Assembly (NCBI GenBank): GCA_018268755.1
Contig: JAFDVW010000016.1
Coordinates: 124,001 to 188,000, forward strand
Direction of reading: 5' to 3'
DNA from: Acidobacteriota bacterium
GTDB taxonomy: Bacteria; Acidobacteriota; Terriglobia; Terriglobales; Acidobacteriaceae
DNA length: 64,000 nucleotides
The position numbers were made by a program, and so were the translations under genes. Of the stretch, positions 8,282 to 17,197 are shown piece after piece. The notes beneath the pieces were generated by a model that was given only the letters and a program-made list of their open reading frames with translations, had not been told where the DNA came from and searched no databases. Positions within the stretch are counted from its first letter, which is position 1; each line of letters begins with the position of its first letter.

Positions 8282-9910
8282 ATGAAACTTCCCTTCCGCC
8301 GTCTTGCGGTTGTTCTGCTGGTCCTGCTCTGGCAGACCGTGTTCAGTTTCGGCTCCGCCTACAATGGGCAGCCCAAGCTGATCGTTGTGGTGGTGATTGA
8401 CCAGTTCCGCGGAGACTATCTGGCGCGCTACCAGGACGAGTACGTGCCGGGCGGCTTCCGTCTTTTTCTGGAGCGCGGCGCCAACTTCACCGACTGCAAC
8501 TACAACTACGTCAACACCATCACCGGGCCGGGACACGCCACGTTATTTACCGGGGCCTACTCCAACGGCCACGGCATCCGGGCCAATGAATGGTGGGACC
8601 CGGAGAAGAAGAAATTCGTCACTTCGGTGGAGGATGACGACAGCAAGCTGGTGGGCATCGGCGGCAAGCACGTGGGATCGTCGCCGCACAACCTGCAGGC
8701 CGACACGCTGGGAGATGAGCTCAGGCTGGCCACCCAGGGGAAATCACGGGTCTTCGGCATCTCCCTGAAAGACCGGGCCGCGGTGCTGCCGGCCGGGTTC
8801 GCCGGCAACGGGGCCTACTGGATCGACGCCAAGACCGGGGCCTGGGTCACCTCGACGTACTATCGGCCGGAGCTTCCCGCGTGGGCAGAAGCCATCAATC
8901 AAAGCGGCCGCGCGGAAAAGCTCTTCGGCCTGGAGTGGAAAGACAAGCACGGAAACGTGCTGCGCACGACCAAGAAGACGGCTGAGGAGACCAGCTTCTT
9001 CGAGCTGGTCGGGCCCACTCCGTACTCCGTGCAGTACGAACTGGATTTTGCCCAGGAGCTGATCCGGCAGGAAAAACTGGGCACGGGTCCGGCGACTGAT
9101 TTTTTGTCGGTGAGTCTCTCCGCCAATGACATTCTGGGACACGATGTAGGCCCGGACACCCCGCAGATGCATGCCATGGCGTTGGCGCTGGATGAAGCGC
9201 TGGCCGGATTCTTTCACTTTCTCGATCAACAGGTCGGCTTGGACAACGTCTGGATCGCGCTCTCGGCGGACCATGGGGTGGCGCCCGCGCCCGCCGCGGC
9301 GCAGCGGCTGCATATCCCCGCCACCGGGCTGGATGGCGGGCGTCTGGTGAAAGAATTGAATGCCGAGCTCTCGGCCAAATTTTCCCCCACAGCCGCGCAG
9401 AACTTTGTGCGCGACCTGGACTATCCCTCAGCCTACGTCAATGAAGATGCCTTCGGTGCTCTCAAGATCAGCGAAGACGACGCCGAGCGTGCGGTAGGAG
9501 AAGCCCTGGTCAAAGTGGTTGGCATGCGGGGCTTCTATACGCGGGCGCAACTGGCCCGCGGCGACGTTCCCAACACCGAACTGGGAGCCAAGTACCTGCA
9601 CAGTTATTCGCCGCTGGGAGGATGGTTCGTCATCGGGGTGCCCACTCCTTTCACCATCGGCTATTTGACCGGCACCAGCCACGGCACGCCCTACACCTAC
9701 GACACTCACGTGCCGCTGTCTTTTTATGGCAAGGCCTTTCGGCCCGGCTATTATCGCGGCCACTCCGAGCCAGTGGATCTGGCGGCGACTCTGGCTTCCC
9801 TACTGGGCATCAACGCCCCTACCCACGCCGTGGGGCGGGTGCTGAGCGAGGCCCTCGCGGAACAGACCGGCGCCAGCCATGCAACGAAGACATCGAAGGA
9901 GGGACAATGA
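8282..9910 (+). CDS. PafA-like alkaline phosphatase / phosphodiesterase family protein
   Basis: Secreted metallo-phosphohydrolase, 542 aa, with a signal peptide (MKLPFRRLAVVLLVLLWQTV). Alkaline-phosphatase-superfamily motifs are intact: VVVVIDQFRGDY (first metal Asp), TITGPGHATLFTGAYSNGHG (nucleophile Thr region), ANDILGHDVGPD and LSADHGVAP (two-metal site), and YLTGTSHGTPYTYDTHVP (distal His). This architecture fits the PafA/NPP branch, which cleaves phosphate monoesters in the periplasm. An upstream 35-residue extension of the frame is low-complexity and overlaps serS divergently, so ATG 8282 is chosen. Its stop overlaps the pyrD start (ATGA), so the two are coupled despite unrelated functions. 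Confidence 0.88.
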   Translation: MKLPFRRLAVVLLVLLWQTVFSFGSAYNGQPKLIVVVVIDQFRGDYLARYQDEYVPGGFRLFLERGANFTDCNYNYVNTITGPGHATLFTGAYSNGHGIRANEWWDPEKKKFVTSVEDDDSKLVGIGGKHVGSSPHNLQADTLGDELRLATQGKSRVFGISLKDRAAVLPAGFAGNGAYWIDAKTGAWVTSTYYRPELPAWAEAINQSGRAEKLFGLEWKDKHGNVLRTTKKTAEETSFFELVGPTPYSVQYELDFAQELIRQEKLGTGPATDFLSVSLSANDILGHDVGPDTPQMHAMALALDEALAGFFHFLDQQVGLDNVWIALSADHGVAPAPAAAQRLHIPATGLDGGRLVKELNAELSAKFSPTAAQNFVRDLDYPSAYVNEDAFGALKISEDDAERAVGEALVKVVGMRGFYTRAQLARGDVPNTELGAKYLHSYSPLGGWFVIGVPTPFTIGYLTGTSHGTPYTYDTHVPLSFYGKAFRPGYYRGHSEPVDLAATLASLLGINAPTHAVGRVLSEALAEQTGASHATKTSKEGQ

Positions 9911-10848
9911 GCACCGCGGCCGGCGGGCGTACTGCCGACCTGAGCGTCCAGGTCGGCCCTATCGCGCTGAAAAATCCAGTGATTGCCGCCAGCGGGACCT
10001 TCGGCTACGGCATTGAGTTCGAGGATGTGCTGCACCTCGACAAGCTGGGCGGATTGGTGGTGAAAGGACTCTCCAAGGAACCGATGATTGGCAACCCTCC
10101 CCCGCGCCTGTATGAGACGGCGGCGGGCATGCTGAATGCCATTGGCCTGCAGAATATTGGGGCGCGCGCCTTTCTGGAGGAAAAACTCCCCGGCCTGCGC
10201 AAGTTGAAAGATGTAGTGGTCTTCGCCAACGTCTTCGGCTATACCCGCGAAGATTACGAGCGGACCATTCAGATTCTGGAGGAAGGCGAGGGCATAGCCG
10301 CCTATGAGCTGAATGTTTCCTGCCCCAATACGACGCACGGCGGCATTCAGTTTGGCAGCGACCCACGCTCGCTGGATGAAGTCGTGGTCAAAGCGCGCAA
10401 GGCCACGCAACGGCCGTTGATCGTGAAGCTGTCGCCCAATGTCACCAGCATCGCGCAGATGGCGCGGGTGGCGCAGGAGGCGGGCGCCGACGCCATCTCG
10501 CTGGTGAACACCTTCCTGGCCATGGCGATCGATCCGGAGACGCGCAAGCCGCGCATCGCCAACGTTACGGCGGGATTATCCGGGCCGGCCATCAAGCCGA
10601 TCGCCCTGCGCATGGTCTACGATGCGGCCAAAGCGGTGAAGATTCCTGTGATTGGCATGGGCGGCATCTCGACTGCGTCCGACATTGTGGAGTTTCTGCT
10701 GGCTGGAGCCAGCGCGGTGGAGGTGGGGACGGCCAGTTACTGGGACCCGCGGGCCACGGAAAAGCTGGTCGAAGAACTCTCCCGCTGGTGCGTGGAGCAC
10801 CGCGTGGAACGGGTCACCGACCTGATCGGTGGGCTGCAAATGGAGTAA
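9907..10848 (+). CDS. pyrD: Dihydroorotate dehydrogenase, class 1 (catalytic subunit)
   Basis: Oxidises dihydroorotate to orotate in pyrimidine synthesis; soluble FMN TIM barrel, 313 aa. Visible signatures are the N-terminal NPVIAASGTFGYG, the catalytic loop ELNVSCPNTTHGG with the active-site Cys that defines class 1, LIVKLSPNVT, and the FMN phosphate-binding end VIGMGGISTASDIVEFLLAGASAVEVGTA. Cys rather than Ser and the overall length point to class 1B, which normally partners PyrK; no pyrK is in the window. The start ATG has a near-perfect AAGGAGGGA site 2 nt upstream and overlaps the preceding stop by 4 nt. Converges with the Asp-box gene. Confidence 0.96.
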   Translation: MSTAAGGRTADLSVQVGPIALKNPVIAASGTFGYGIEFEDVLHLDKLGGLVVKGLSKEPMIGNPPPRLYETAAGMLNAIGLQNIGARAFLEEKLPGLRKLKDVVVFANVFGYTREDYERTIQILEEGEGIAAYELNVSCPNTTHGGIQFGSDPRSLDEVVVKARKATQRPLIVKLSPNVTSIAQMARVAQEAGADAISLVNTFLAMAIDPETRKPRIANVTAGLSGPAIKPIALRMVYDAAKAVKIPVIGMGGISTASDIVEFLLAGASAVEVGTASYWDPRATEKLVEELSRWCVEHRVERVTDLIGGLQME

Positions 10849-10870
10849 CCGGGAAGCGCCCGAAAAGATT

Positions 10871-12001
10871 TCAAAATGTTTCCGCCCGCAGAAACAAACC
10901 TTGCGGGCCGGCCGTGATGACCTCTTCGTCGGACCAAACCGCGCCGCCGCTGCTGGAAGTGCGGATAAATCCGGTCCAGCGCGGAGTGTGTCGCGAATCT
11001 ATCCAGCCCACGCGCACCTCACCGGCCGCCTTGGCCGTCATAAAGGGCAGCACATGCTTCGCCCCGCGCCGGGCGGCCGAAAGGTCCTGGCGGGGCGACC
11101 AGGTTTCACCTCCCGTGGTGGAAGCAGCAAAGTAGATGCGTTCCGACTTCTGCGCGGGTGTCTGCGCCTGCGGCGGCGAGGAAGTCCAGAGGGCATAGAG
11201 CGCCCCACCGGCGTCGGAAGCAACCACGATTTGCGCGCCCAGGTAACCCCATTCACAGCGGAAAGCGCGGCAGCCGGCGGGCAGGCCGGAAACGTCCATC
11301 AAGGTGGTCGACCAATTTTTCCCATCGGGCGATTTGCTGAGAAACAGCTGGGCCTGGGGAGTCGCGCTGCGCCCGCCGACATACCCTTCCCAGGCGAAAA
11401 AGACATTCCCGGAAATATCCACGGCCCCGTTTCCGGTGAGCGCGCCGTTCAGAGCGGAGTCCAGGACTTTAACGGCAAAGGTGAAGCGGACGCCGCCATC
11501 GTGGGAAGCCGCCACCCAAAGAGCATTCGCATAAGTAAACGCGGCATAGACATCGCGGCCGCGTACAGCCAGGACCGGTTTCTCCACCGCATCAGGACTG
11601 CGCGTGGCCAGGGCCAACGCCCAGCTTTGCCCAAAGTCCGTGGACTTGGCGACGATGACATCGCGGCCGCCATTCTGCAGCCAGGTCGCGTAGACAGTAT
11701 GGTCGTCGCCCGGATCAATCACAATCTGCGGGTCGGACTGACTGGAGATGGGCGGGGTGAGGGCGCGGGAGGGCTCCCAGGTGGCGCCGCTGTCCTTGCT
11801 CAGGGAGAGCATGACGCTAGAGAGATCGGCGGGGCCGTCCGGCACAGCGCCGGTCTGGGGATACAGAATGTAGATGTGGCCGGAATCATCGGAGGCGACA
11901 GCCGGCTCCCACTGCTCGGCCAGCGCGGCGGCGGGGACTAAGCAAAGCAGTAGGAAAACACCGAGCCCCTTCCGGGGGATACGCCGAACGCTGGAAGCCA
12001 C
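10871..12001 (-). CDS. Secreted Asp-box (BNR / sialidase-fold) repeat protein
   Basis: About 376 aa with a signal peptide (GLGVFLLLCLVPAAALA). Asp-box motifs S-x-D-x-G-x-T-W recur along the protein: SKDSGATW, STDFGQSW, SHDGGVRF, SKSPDGKNW, STTGGETW, the mark of a beta-propeller. Catalytic sialidase residues (Arg triad, nucleophilic Tyr) are not evident, so an enzymatic sialidase is not claimed. GTG at 11999-12001 is preferred: CGAGGTCTT lies directly upstream and the resulting signal peptide is well formed. The longest frame uses TTG at 12028, which has no ribosome site. It stands alone, converging on pyrD. Confidence 0.75.
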   Translation of the reverse strand: MASSVRRIPRKGLGVFLLLCLVPAAALAEQWEPAVASDDSGHIYILYPQTGAVPDGPADLSSVMLSLSKDSGATWEPSRALTPPISSQSDPQIVIDPGDDHTVYATWLQNGGRDVIVAKSTDFGQSWALALATRSPDAVEKPVLAVRGRDVYAAFTYANALWVAASHDGGVRFTFAVKVLDSALNGALTGNGAVDISGNVFFAWEGYVGGRSATPQAQLFLSKSPDGKNWSTTLMDVSGLPAGCRAFRCEWGYLGAQIVVASDAGGALYALWTSSPPQAQTPAQKSERIYFAASTTGGETWSPRQDLSAARRGAKHVLPFMTAKAAGEVRVGWIDSRHTPRWTGFIRTSSSGGAVWSDEEVITAGPQGLFLRAETF

Positions 12002-12144
12002 AAGACCTCGGGGAAAACGTGCTTGCAAGGACTTTAGCGGAGGGGGAAAGGGGAGTCAATTGCCGGACCGGGGGCCGGCCAACCGGAGCAGCAGCATATT
12101 CTTCAATTTATACGAGTGCTTTTGTGAGAGGTGGACTTATGCCG

Positions 12145-12993
12145 CTAATGGCCCGGAAGTACGATCGTAGTTTCACTTTGCCAATAGCCATGCACCAATA
12201 CACCCAAGGTGACTCTATCTCCGGGACCACGAGCTGTGAATTCGGCCGCCAGATCCATCGGACTCTTGATAGCTTTCCCGTCGACCGAATTAATTACGTC
12301 TCCCACACGCAGACTGGAAAGTGCGGCCACGCCGTTCGGAATAATTTCAACTATCTCAGCACCTCCGTTTTCGCGGGTCGCAGCTTGCAGGCCGAGAGCC
12401 GGGATGGCCATGGCGGATCGGACAATTCGAGCAGGTGCAGACGGTTGTGCAATACTCGGCGAGGAGTTCCCAAAACTGTATACGAGACCTATGGAGGCAC
12501 GCACATGGTTCTGCGTAACCGAAGGGCCCCCGAGAATATTGTGGCGGCTAAGGACGTAATCAACTGATGTCCGGATTGAGAATTGCCGAGAAAACGGAAG
12601 CTGAATGCCTCCACCAAACGCAGCCGCTAAACTATCTTGCGAAGCCGACAACTCTGACTCACTTCCGCTTAAATGATCGCCGCCGATTAAAGCATGCAAA
12701 AACAGTGGGCGCAGGTTTATCCGCGGGCCTGCCAGATAAGCGTAATCCCTTACGTTCACTCCGTATAACGTTTTATAGTAACCAGATACTCCTCCTTCCG
12801 CCGCAAACCACTTGTTGAAATTTCCCGCGATGGAAAATTCCCAACCGTTGAAGTTTTGGCGGGAAGTTACATCGTTGAAATCTGCATTCAAATAGGAATA
12901 TCCACCAAATACTTCAACTTTGCGTACTTCCTGGCCCCATAGAGGAATGCAAAATGCAACACAGGCAATAAAGAACAGGGACTTTACTTTCAT
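12145..12993 (-). CDS. Outer-membrane beta-barrel fused to a C-terminal PDZ domain
   Basis: 282 aa. Signal peptide MKVKSLFFIACVAFCIPLWG is followed by an eight-strand OmpA/OMP_b-brl-like barrel (VEVFGGYSYLNADF, FSIAGNFNKWFAAEGGVSGYY, SIRTSVDYVLSRHNILGG, HVRASIGLVYSFG). After a Pro/Ser linker, residues about 195-282 form a PDZ domain (EIVEIIPNGVAALSSLRVGDVINSVDGK split across GLQAAT...GDRVTLGVL). No protease domain is present. PDZ normally binds peptide C-termini in the periplasm, so the protein may display a docking site at the outer membrane. The start has AAGGAC 9 nt upstream. Codons are visibly more AT-rich than neighbouring genes, so transfer or relaxed selection is possible. Confidence 0.72.
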   Translation of the reverse strand: MKVKSLFFIACVAFCIPLWGQEVRKVEVFGGYSYLNADFNDVTSRQNFNGWEFSIAGNFNKWFAAEGGVSGYYKTLYGVNVRDYAYLAGPRINLRPLFLHALIGGDHLSGSESELSASQDSLAAAFGGGIQLPFSRQFSIRTSVDYVLSRHNILGGPSVTQNHVRASIGLVYSFGNSSPSIAQPSAPARIVRSAMAIPALGLQAATRENGGAEIVEIIPNGVAALSSLRVGDVINSVDGKAIKSPMDLAAEFTARGPGDRVTLGVLVHGYWQSETTIVLPGH

Positions 12994-13015
12994 ATAAGTT
13001 TGTCCTTGGGAAGGG

Positions 13016-13043
13016 ATTATGGGCCGGCCGGGGAAGGGCGCAA
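13016..13043 (-). promoter_or_regulatory. Promoter of the barrel-PDZ gene
   Basis: On the minus strand, TTGCGC (13038-13043), a 16-nt spacer and CATAAT (13016-13021). The transcript should begin near 13009, 16 nt before the start codon and just upstream of its AAGGAC site. Confidence 0.5.
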
Positions 13044-13162
13044 TAATAACACGCATTTCGAAGCGTTAATGAGTTAAAAACGGGCGAGTTCCGCAAGGCT
13101 CGGGTAAAGTAGCGGCGTATCGTAGGCGCAGAACCAGCCGAATAGCACTGGCTCGCAGATCT

Positions 13163-13188
13163 GCGCGGGCGGGACGCCCGCGCCCACA
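13163..13188. repeat. GC-rich palindromic intergenic repeat (family A)
   Basis: GCGCGGGCG-gga-CGCCCGCGC followed by CCACA. Copies of the same unit, usually GCGGGCG-agg-GCGCCCGC-GCCACA, occur at 58606-58630, 58687-58710, 59800-59825, 59884-59908 and 59928-59953. It sits in the spacer between map and the barrel-PDZ gene. Confidence 0.7.
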
Positions 13189-13219
13189 ACAACCGCTCTC
13201 CCACCAACTCACACCAGGA

Positions 13220-13963
13220 CTAGGCGGCGGTCAGCAGCAGGGGCTCGCCTTTGGTGATGACGAGGGTGTGTTCATAATGGGCGCTGGGTTTGCGGTCGGC
13301 GGTGCGGAGGGTCCATCCGTCTTTGGCCATCACCGAGCGTCCCGAGCCTGCCGCGATGATGGGCTCGACCGTAATCACCAGGCCTTCGGTCAAAATTTCA
13401 TTGGCATCCGGGTCGGCGTAATTGGGAACGCGCGGCTCTTCATGAATGGTGCGGCCAATGCCGTGGCCGCCCAGTTCACGGAGGACCGAAAATCCGCTGC
13501 GGCGGACTTCGCGCTCAATCACCCGGCCAATCTCCGATACGCGAAAGCCGGCGCGGGCCACCAGCATGGCCTTCGCAAAGGCGCGCTGGGCGCAGTCGAG
13601 CAGGCGCTGCTTCTCCGGCGAAATCACGCCAACTGCCACCGTCTCGGCGGCGTCGGCCATGAAGCCGTCTTTCTCAATGGTCACGTCCAGCTTCAGCAAG
13701 TCGCCTTCCTCGACCACCCGCGCGCCGGGGATGCCGTGCACCGCCTCTTCATTCAGGCTGATGCAATTCACGCCGGGAAACTGATACACCAGGGCGGGGG
13801 CCGACCGGGCCCCGTGGCGGCGCATCACCTCGCCGCCGACTTCATCGAGTTCCGCGGTGGTGACGCCGGGGCGGACATGCCGTTTCATGGCTTCCAGCAT
13901 CTGGCGGACAATGGCCCCCGCGGCGCGCATGGCGGCAAGCTCTTCCGGCGTATTGATCGACAT
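13220..13963 (-). CDS. map: Methionine aminopeptidase, type I
   Basis: Removes the initiator Met from nascent proteins. 247 aa, standard type Ia length. Metal ligands are readable in order: the first Asp in GDLLKLDVTIEKDGFMADAA, the second Asp of that motif, His in GGHGIGRTIHEEP, Glu in ITVEPI and the last Glu near YEHTLVIT. The ATG at 13963 has GTAGGAG upstream with an 8-nt gap. It is transcribed alone here rather than in the usual secY-adk-map-infA cluster, so it may be one of several map copies. Confidence 0.95.
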   Translation of the reverse strand: MSINTPEELAAMRAAGAIVRQMLEAMKRHVRPGVTTAELDEVGGEVMRRHGARSAPALVYQFPGVNCISLNEEAVHGIPGARVVEEGDLLKLDVTIEKDGFMADAAETVAVGVISPEKQRLLDCAQRAFAKAMLVARAGFRVSEIGRVIEREVRRSGFSVLRELGGHGIGRTIHEEPRVPNYADPDANEILTEGLVITVEPIIAAGSGRSVMAKDGWTLRTADRKPSAHYEHTLVITKGEPLLLTAA

Positions 13964-14076
13964 AGTGGCTCCTACCTCTCATGTTAATGGAGAGGCCGGG
14001 GTAGAGTGCAAGGCGGGACGGTAAAGTAGCGCAGGGAGTTGCCGATGAAATAGCCGGGGAGACCCGGAGGAGTTCA

Positions 14077-14316
14077 GTGGCGGACCACACTACAACATAT
14101 GCCGAGGGTCTGCGCGGCAAAGTGGTGGAGCAGATCCGCTTCACCAACGAGGAAGATTTGCGGGAGATCCAGGTATGGTTCACCGACCAGACCATCTTCC
14201 ACCTGCGGCTGAGCCTGCGCTTGTGCTCCGAAGCGGCCGAGCTTACGGACTGGAGCCAGGGCAACGCGCGTCTGCTGCACGATTACTCGCGGATGGGAGA
14301 GCACGCCAAGAGCTAG
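14077..14316 (+). CDS. Small acidic hypothetical protein, 79 aa
   Basis: GTG start at 14077 with a textbook GGAGG 7 nt upstream (CCGGAGGAGTTCA-GTG), which strongly supports expression. The product is soluble (MADHTTTYAEGLRGK; VVEQIRFTNEEDLREIQVWF; RLSLRLCSEAAELTDWSQGN) and looks like a compact alpha/beta domain: one strand ending in VWF, another in TIFHLRL, then a helix. No family recognised. Its TAG stop shares the four bases CTAG with the stop of the convergent gene 14313-14753. Confidence 0.7.
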   Translation: MADHTTTYAEGLRGKVVEQIRFTNEEDLREIQVWFTDQTIFHLRLSLRLCSEAAELTDWSQGNARLLHDYSRMGEHAKS

Positions 14317-14753
14317 GAGCCGGTCAGCTTCATACGCAGCTCTTCGGGCAGCTTCTCGCGGATTTCGGCGGGCAGACGGTCGTGCACGCGGCGGGCCCCG
14401 ATGCGGGCCACATCCACCATGGTGGCTGGCGCGGGAGTGGCCACGGCCACCGCCAGCCAGAGCAGGGCGGAAAGAGCGAAGCCAGCCAACGCGGCGATTT
14501 CCAGCCAGAAGGCATGGCGCGGCTCAAAATGCAAGATCACGCCAAAGGCCAAGAGAAAGACCCCGGCGGAAAGCGAAGCGAGAATGATGAGCGAGACGTC
14601 GATGGTGCGGTGGATGGTCTGGCGGCTGCGGCAGTGCTCGCAGAGGGCAAAATGCTCCTCATAGGCGCCGCGCATCTCCGGCACCAGCCCGGAAATATCG
14701 TAACGCCAACCCGCCAGAATCTTGCCTACTACGGGGTCTACGCACTCGCTCAT
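14313..14753 (-). CDS. Membrane protein with N-terminal anti-sigma-like zinc-finger motif
   Basis: 146 aa. The N-terminal soluble part contains H-x3-C-x2-C (EEHFALCEHC), as in anti-sigma zinc fingers (zf-HC2) and related proteins. Two transmembrane helices follow (DVSLIILASLSAGVFLLAFG; WLEIAALAGFALSALLWLAV), then a charged cytoplasmic tail (RRVHDRLPAEIREKLPEELR). It starts 8 nt after the MBL hydrolase stop, so the two are co-transcribed. No sigma factor is adjacent, so an anti-sigma role is only a possibility. Confidence 0.7.
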   Translation of the reverse strand: MSECVDPVVGKILAGWRYDISGLVPEMRGAYEEHFALCEHCRSRQTIHRTIDVSLIILASLSAGVFLLAFGVILHFEPRHAFWLEIAALAGFALSALLWLAVAVATPAPATMVDVARIGARRVHDRLPAEIREKLPEELRMKLTGS

Positions 14754-14761
14754 AAAAAGGA

Positions 14762-15565
14762 CTACAGCCGGATCGGTTCCAGGGCCTGACTTTGCACGGC
14801 CAGCAGCACGCGATTATGCAGCAGTGTGCGGCGTGGGCCCAGGGCCTTTTCCGCCGCTGCCCGGGCCAATTCCGGGTGATTGTTCTGCTCCGAAAGATGG
14901 GCCAGAACAATATAAGCGGCCCCTCCATCATAATCGCTGGCGAAGAAATCCGCGAGGGCCTCATTGGACAGATGGCCAACCCGGCTCATGACCCGCTGCT
15001 TTACCGACCAGGGATAAGGCCCGCAGCGCAGCATCTCGACATCATGGTTGGATTCGACGACCAGAACATCGCAGCCTTGCAAGTGGTCGCAGACATTGGG
15101 CGGAAGATAGCCCAGATCGGTGGCGACGGCGACTTTCACGCCCTCGACGCGGAAGGTAAAGCCCACGGGATCGGCGGCGTCATGCGGGATGGTGAAAGGC
15201 GTGACCAAAATATCGCCGATCTGAAATCTTTGCCCGGCGGAGAAAATTTCCAGGCGGGGCAGCTGCGGGCCTTCGCCCAGTTCGTCGCGCAAGGACTTCT
15301 TCCAGGCCTGGTGCGTGGCCCCGGTCATAAAAATCGGGATGTCCAGTTTCCGGGACAGCGTGGCCAATCCGGACACGTGGTCGGAGTGCTCGTGAGTAAT
15401 GACCACGGCGGAGAGGCGGTGGGGATCTTCCTCAATCGACTTCAGGCGCTTGAAAGTCTCGCGGCAGGAAATACCGACATCCACCAGAATGCGCGTGCCG
15501 GCACTACTGACCAGGGTGCTGTTGCCGTTGCTGCCGCTGGCCAGAACTGTGACAGAAGCGCTCAT
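14762..15565 (-). CDS. MBL-fold metallo-hydrolase, YycJ/WalJ-like
   Basis: 267 aa beginning MSASVTVLASGSNGNSTLVS, the characteristic N-terminus of the YycJ/WalJ group. Metal-binding motif THEHSDHVSG (HxHxDH) near residue 60, a later His in FTIPHDAADPVGF, Asp in VAVATDLGYL, and VVESNHDVEML complete the metallo-beta-lactamase site. In Firmicutes WalJ affects cell-wall/DNA-replication coordination, and other members are nucleases; the activity here is unknown. The longer frame to 15625 adds an unsupported leader. No clear ribosome site precedes ATG 15565. Followed by the zinc-finger membrane gene. Confidence 0.85.
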   Translation of the reverse strand: MSASVTVLASGSNGNSTLVSSAGTRILVDVGISCRETFKRLKSIEEDPHRLSAVVITHEHSDHVSGLATLSRKLDIPIFMTGATHQAWKKSLRDELGEGPQLPRLEIFSAGQRFQIGDILVTPFTIPHDAADPVGFTFRVEGVKVAVATDLGYLPPNVCDHLQGCDVLVVESNHDVEMLRCGPYPWSVKQRVMSRVGHLSNEALADFFASDYDGGAAYIVLAHLSEQNNHPELARAAAEKALGPRRTLLHNRVLLAVQSQALEPIRL

Positions 15566-15688
15566 TGTCCGAAAAAAATCCCGTGAAACCTGGCGCAGCC
15601 AGACCCGCCTGCCTGCACAAAGCATACCTGCTTCGGCTGTGGAATAGGAGTGCCTTTTCAGCTAGCCGGGACCTTCGAACGCGGCCCT

Positions 15689-16147
15689 TCAGGACTTCCC
15701 GGAGATGGCTCGGATCGCCTGGCGCCCGGCGTATCCGGCGTAAGCCCCGACCGTACCGGTGAGAAAGCCCAGAAACGACTCGTAGATTTGGGCGCGATAG
15801 GGTTTCTGAGTAAAGCAATAATAGGCGAAGAGATGCGACAGGGGGACGAAGATGGCGACGGCCAAGACCCAGCGCCAGGGCCTCTCCGGGCGAACCACGC
15901 CCAGCAGCATGGTGCAAAACATGACGAAGACGGCGGTGAGGAGCAAGTCTCCCACTTTTACATCGATCCAGCCGGCAGCGATGCCGAAAAGCGAGCCGAG
16001 TAAATAGAACGGGACATCAGATTTTTTTGCGGGTGCCGGTGGGGTAGGACCTGGGCTGGACAAAATCTGCGACTCCCTTCTTCCCGGAAGGAACCCTTGC
16101 CGGGGAAACCCATCTGGGGTGGAAAATTCCAGCGGGGAAAAAATCAC
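15689..16147 (-). CDS. Polytopic membrane protein of unknown function, 152 aa
   Basis: GTG start at 16147 overlaps the stop of the dehydrogenase gene by 4 nt (GTGA), so it is translated by coupling. A Pro-rich cytoplasmic start of about 45 residues precedes four hydrophobic helices: [55 protein letters not shown] and [17 protein letters not shown]. The last segment is glycine-rich (GxxxG-like), typical of helix packing. No family recognised. Confidence 0.65.
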   Translation of the reverse strand: MIFSPLEFSTPDGFPRQGFLPGRRESQILSSPGPTPPAPAKKSDVPFYLLGSLFGIAAGWIDVKVGDLLLTAVFVMFCTMLLGVVRPERPWRWVLAVAIFVPLSHLFAYYCFTQKPYRAQIYESFLGFLTGTVGAYAGYAGRQAIRAISGKS

Positions 16148-16995
16148 GAATACGTATAAAATCCCCGGCCGCTTTTTTTGCCCAGCCAGCCGGCATCCAC
16201 CATCTTGATCAGCAAGGGACAGGGCCGGTACTTGGGATCGCCCAGCCCATCATGCAACACGCGCATAATGTCGAGGCAGACATCGAGGCCGATAAAATCC
16301 GCCAGCGCCAGCGGCCCCATGGGGTGCGCCATGCCCAGCTTGAAGACATCGTCGACCGCCTGCGGTGTGGCCACGCCTTCCATCACGGTGAACATGGCCT
16401 CATTCAACAGGGGCATCAGCACGCGGTTCGAGACAAAGCCGGGCGCGTCATTGACTTCGACCGGCGTCTTCTCCAGTTTTACGGCGAGATCGCGCACCGC
16501 ATCGTAAGTTTCCTGCTTGGTGGCCAGGCCACGAATGATCTCCACCAGCTTCATCACCGGCACCGGGTTGAAAAAGTGCATGCCGATCACCAGCCCGGGG
16601 CGCTGAGTCACGGCGGCCAGCTTAGTGATGGAAATGGAGGAAGTATTGCTCGCCAGAATCACGTCGGGGCGGCAGATACGGTCAAGATCGCGGAAGATTT
16701 CCGTCTTGATGGCAAATTTTTCCGTGGCCGCTTCCACCACCAGATCGCAGCCGGAAAGTTGTGCGCGATCGAGCACGGGCGTGATACGCGTCCATGCCGC
16801 GGCTTTCTGCTCCGCCGTAATTTTGCTTTTGGCCACTTCGCGATCGAGGTTCTTGCCGATAGTGTCCAGACCGCGATCGAGGAAACGCTGCTCCACATCG
16901 CACAGAACAACCTGGAAGCCGCTCCGGGCAAAAACATGCGCAATGCCATTGCCCATGGTGCCTGCACCGATCACGCCAACCCGCTGGATTGCCAT
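16144..16995 (-). CDS. hbd: 3-hydroxyacyl-CoA (3-hydroxybutyryl-CoA) dehydrogenase
   Basis: NAD(P)-dependent interconversion of 3-hydroxyacyl-CoA and 3-ketoacyl-CoA in beta-oxidation or butyrate/PHB metabolism. 283 aa, the usual stand-alone length. N-terminal Rossmann fold with [18 protein letters not shown]; catalytic His in [18 protein letters not shown]; conserved Asn/Ser of the substrate pocket in [19 protein letters not shown]-terminal dimer domain [23 protein letters not shown] has GGAGG 10 nt upstream. It leads a unit that continues into the coupled 152-aa membrane gene and probably the MBL hydrolase. Substrate chain length cannot be read from the sequence. Confidence 0.93.
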   Translation of the reverse strand: MAIQRVGVIGAGTMGNGIAHVFARSGFQVVLCDVEQRFLDRGLDTIGKNLDREVAKSKITAEQKAAAWTRITPVLDRAQLSGCDLVVEAATEKFAIKTEIFRDLDRICRPDVILASNTSSISITKLAAVTQRPGLVIGMHFFNPVPVMKLVEIIRGLATKQETYDAVRDLAVKLEKTPVEVNDAPGFVSNRVLMPLLNEAMFTVMEGVATPQAVDDVFKLGMAHPMGPLALADFIGLDVCLDIMRVLHDGLGDPKYRPCPLLIKMVDAGWLGKKSGRGFYTYS

Positions 16996-17197
16996 GCTGG
17001 AATTGCCTCCGCGTGAGAACTGAAAAGTTTAACACCGCGGGGACGCCGTGACACCCGGACAACCCCGGCGGCGGGGCAAAGTTGCGGCCCGGGGGAAACA
17101 TTATTCCTCGCCTTTGGCAGCATCACGCAGGTTCGCCACCGCATCCCATGAGAGTAGACGCCGGAGACTTTTGAGGATGGTCCGGCAGGAGGCAACT

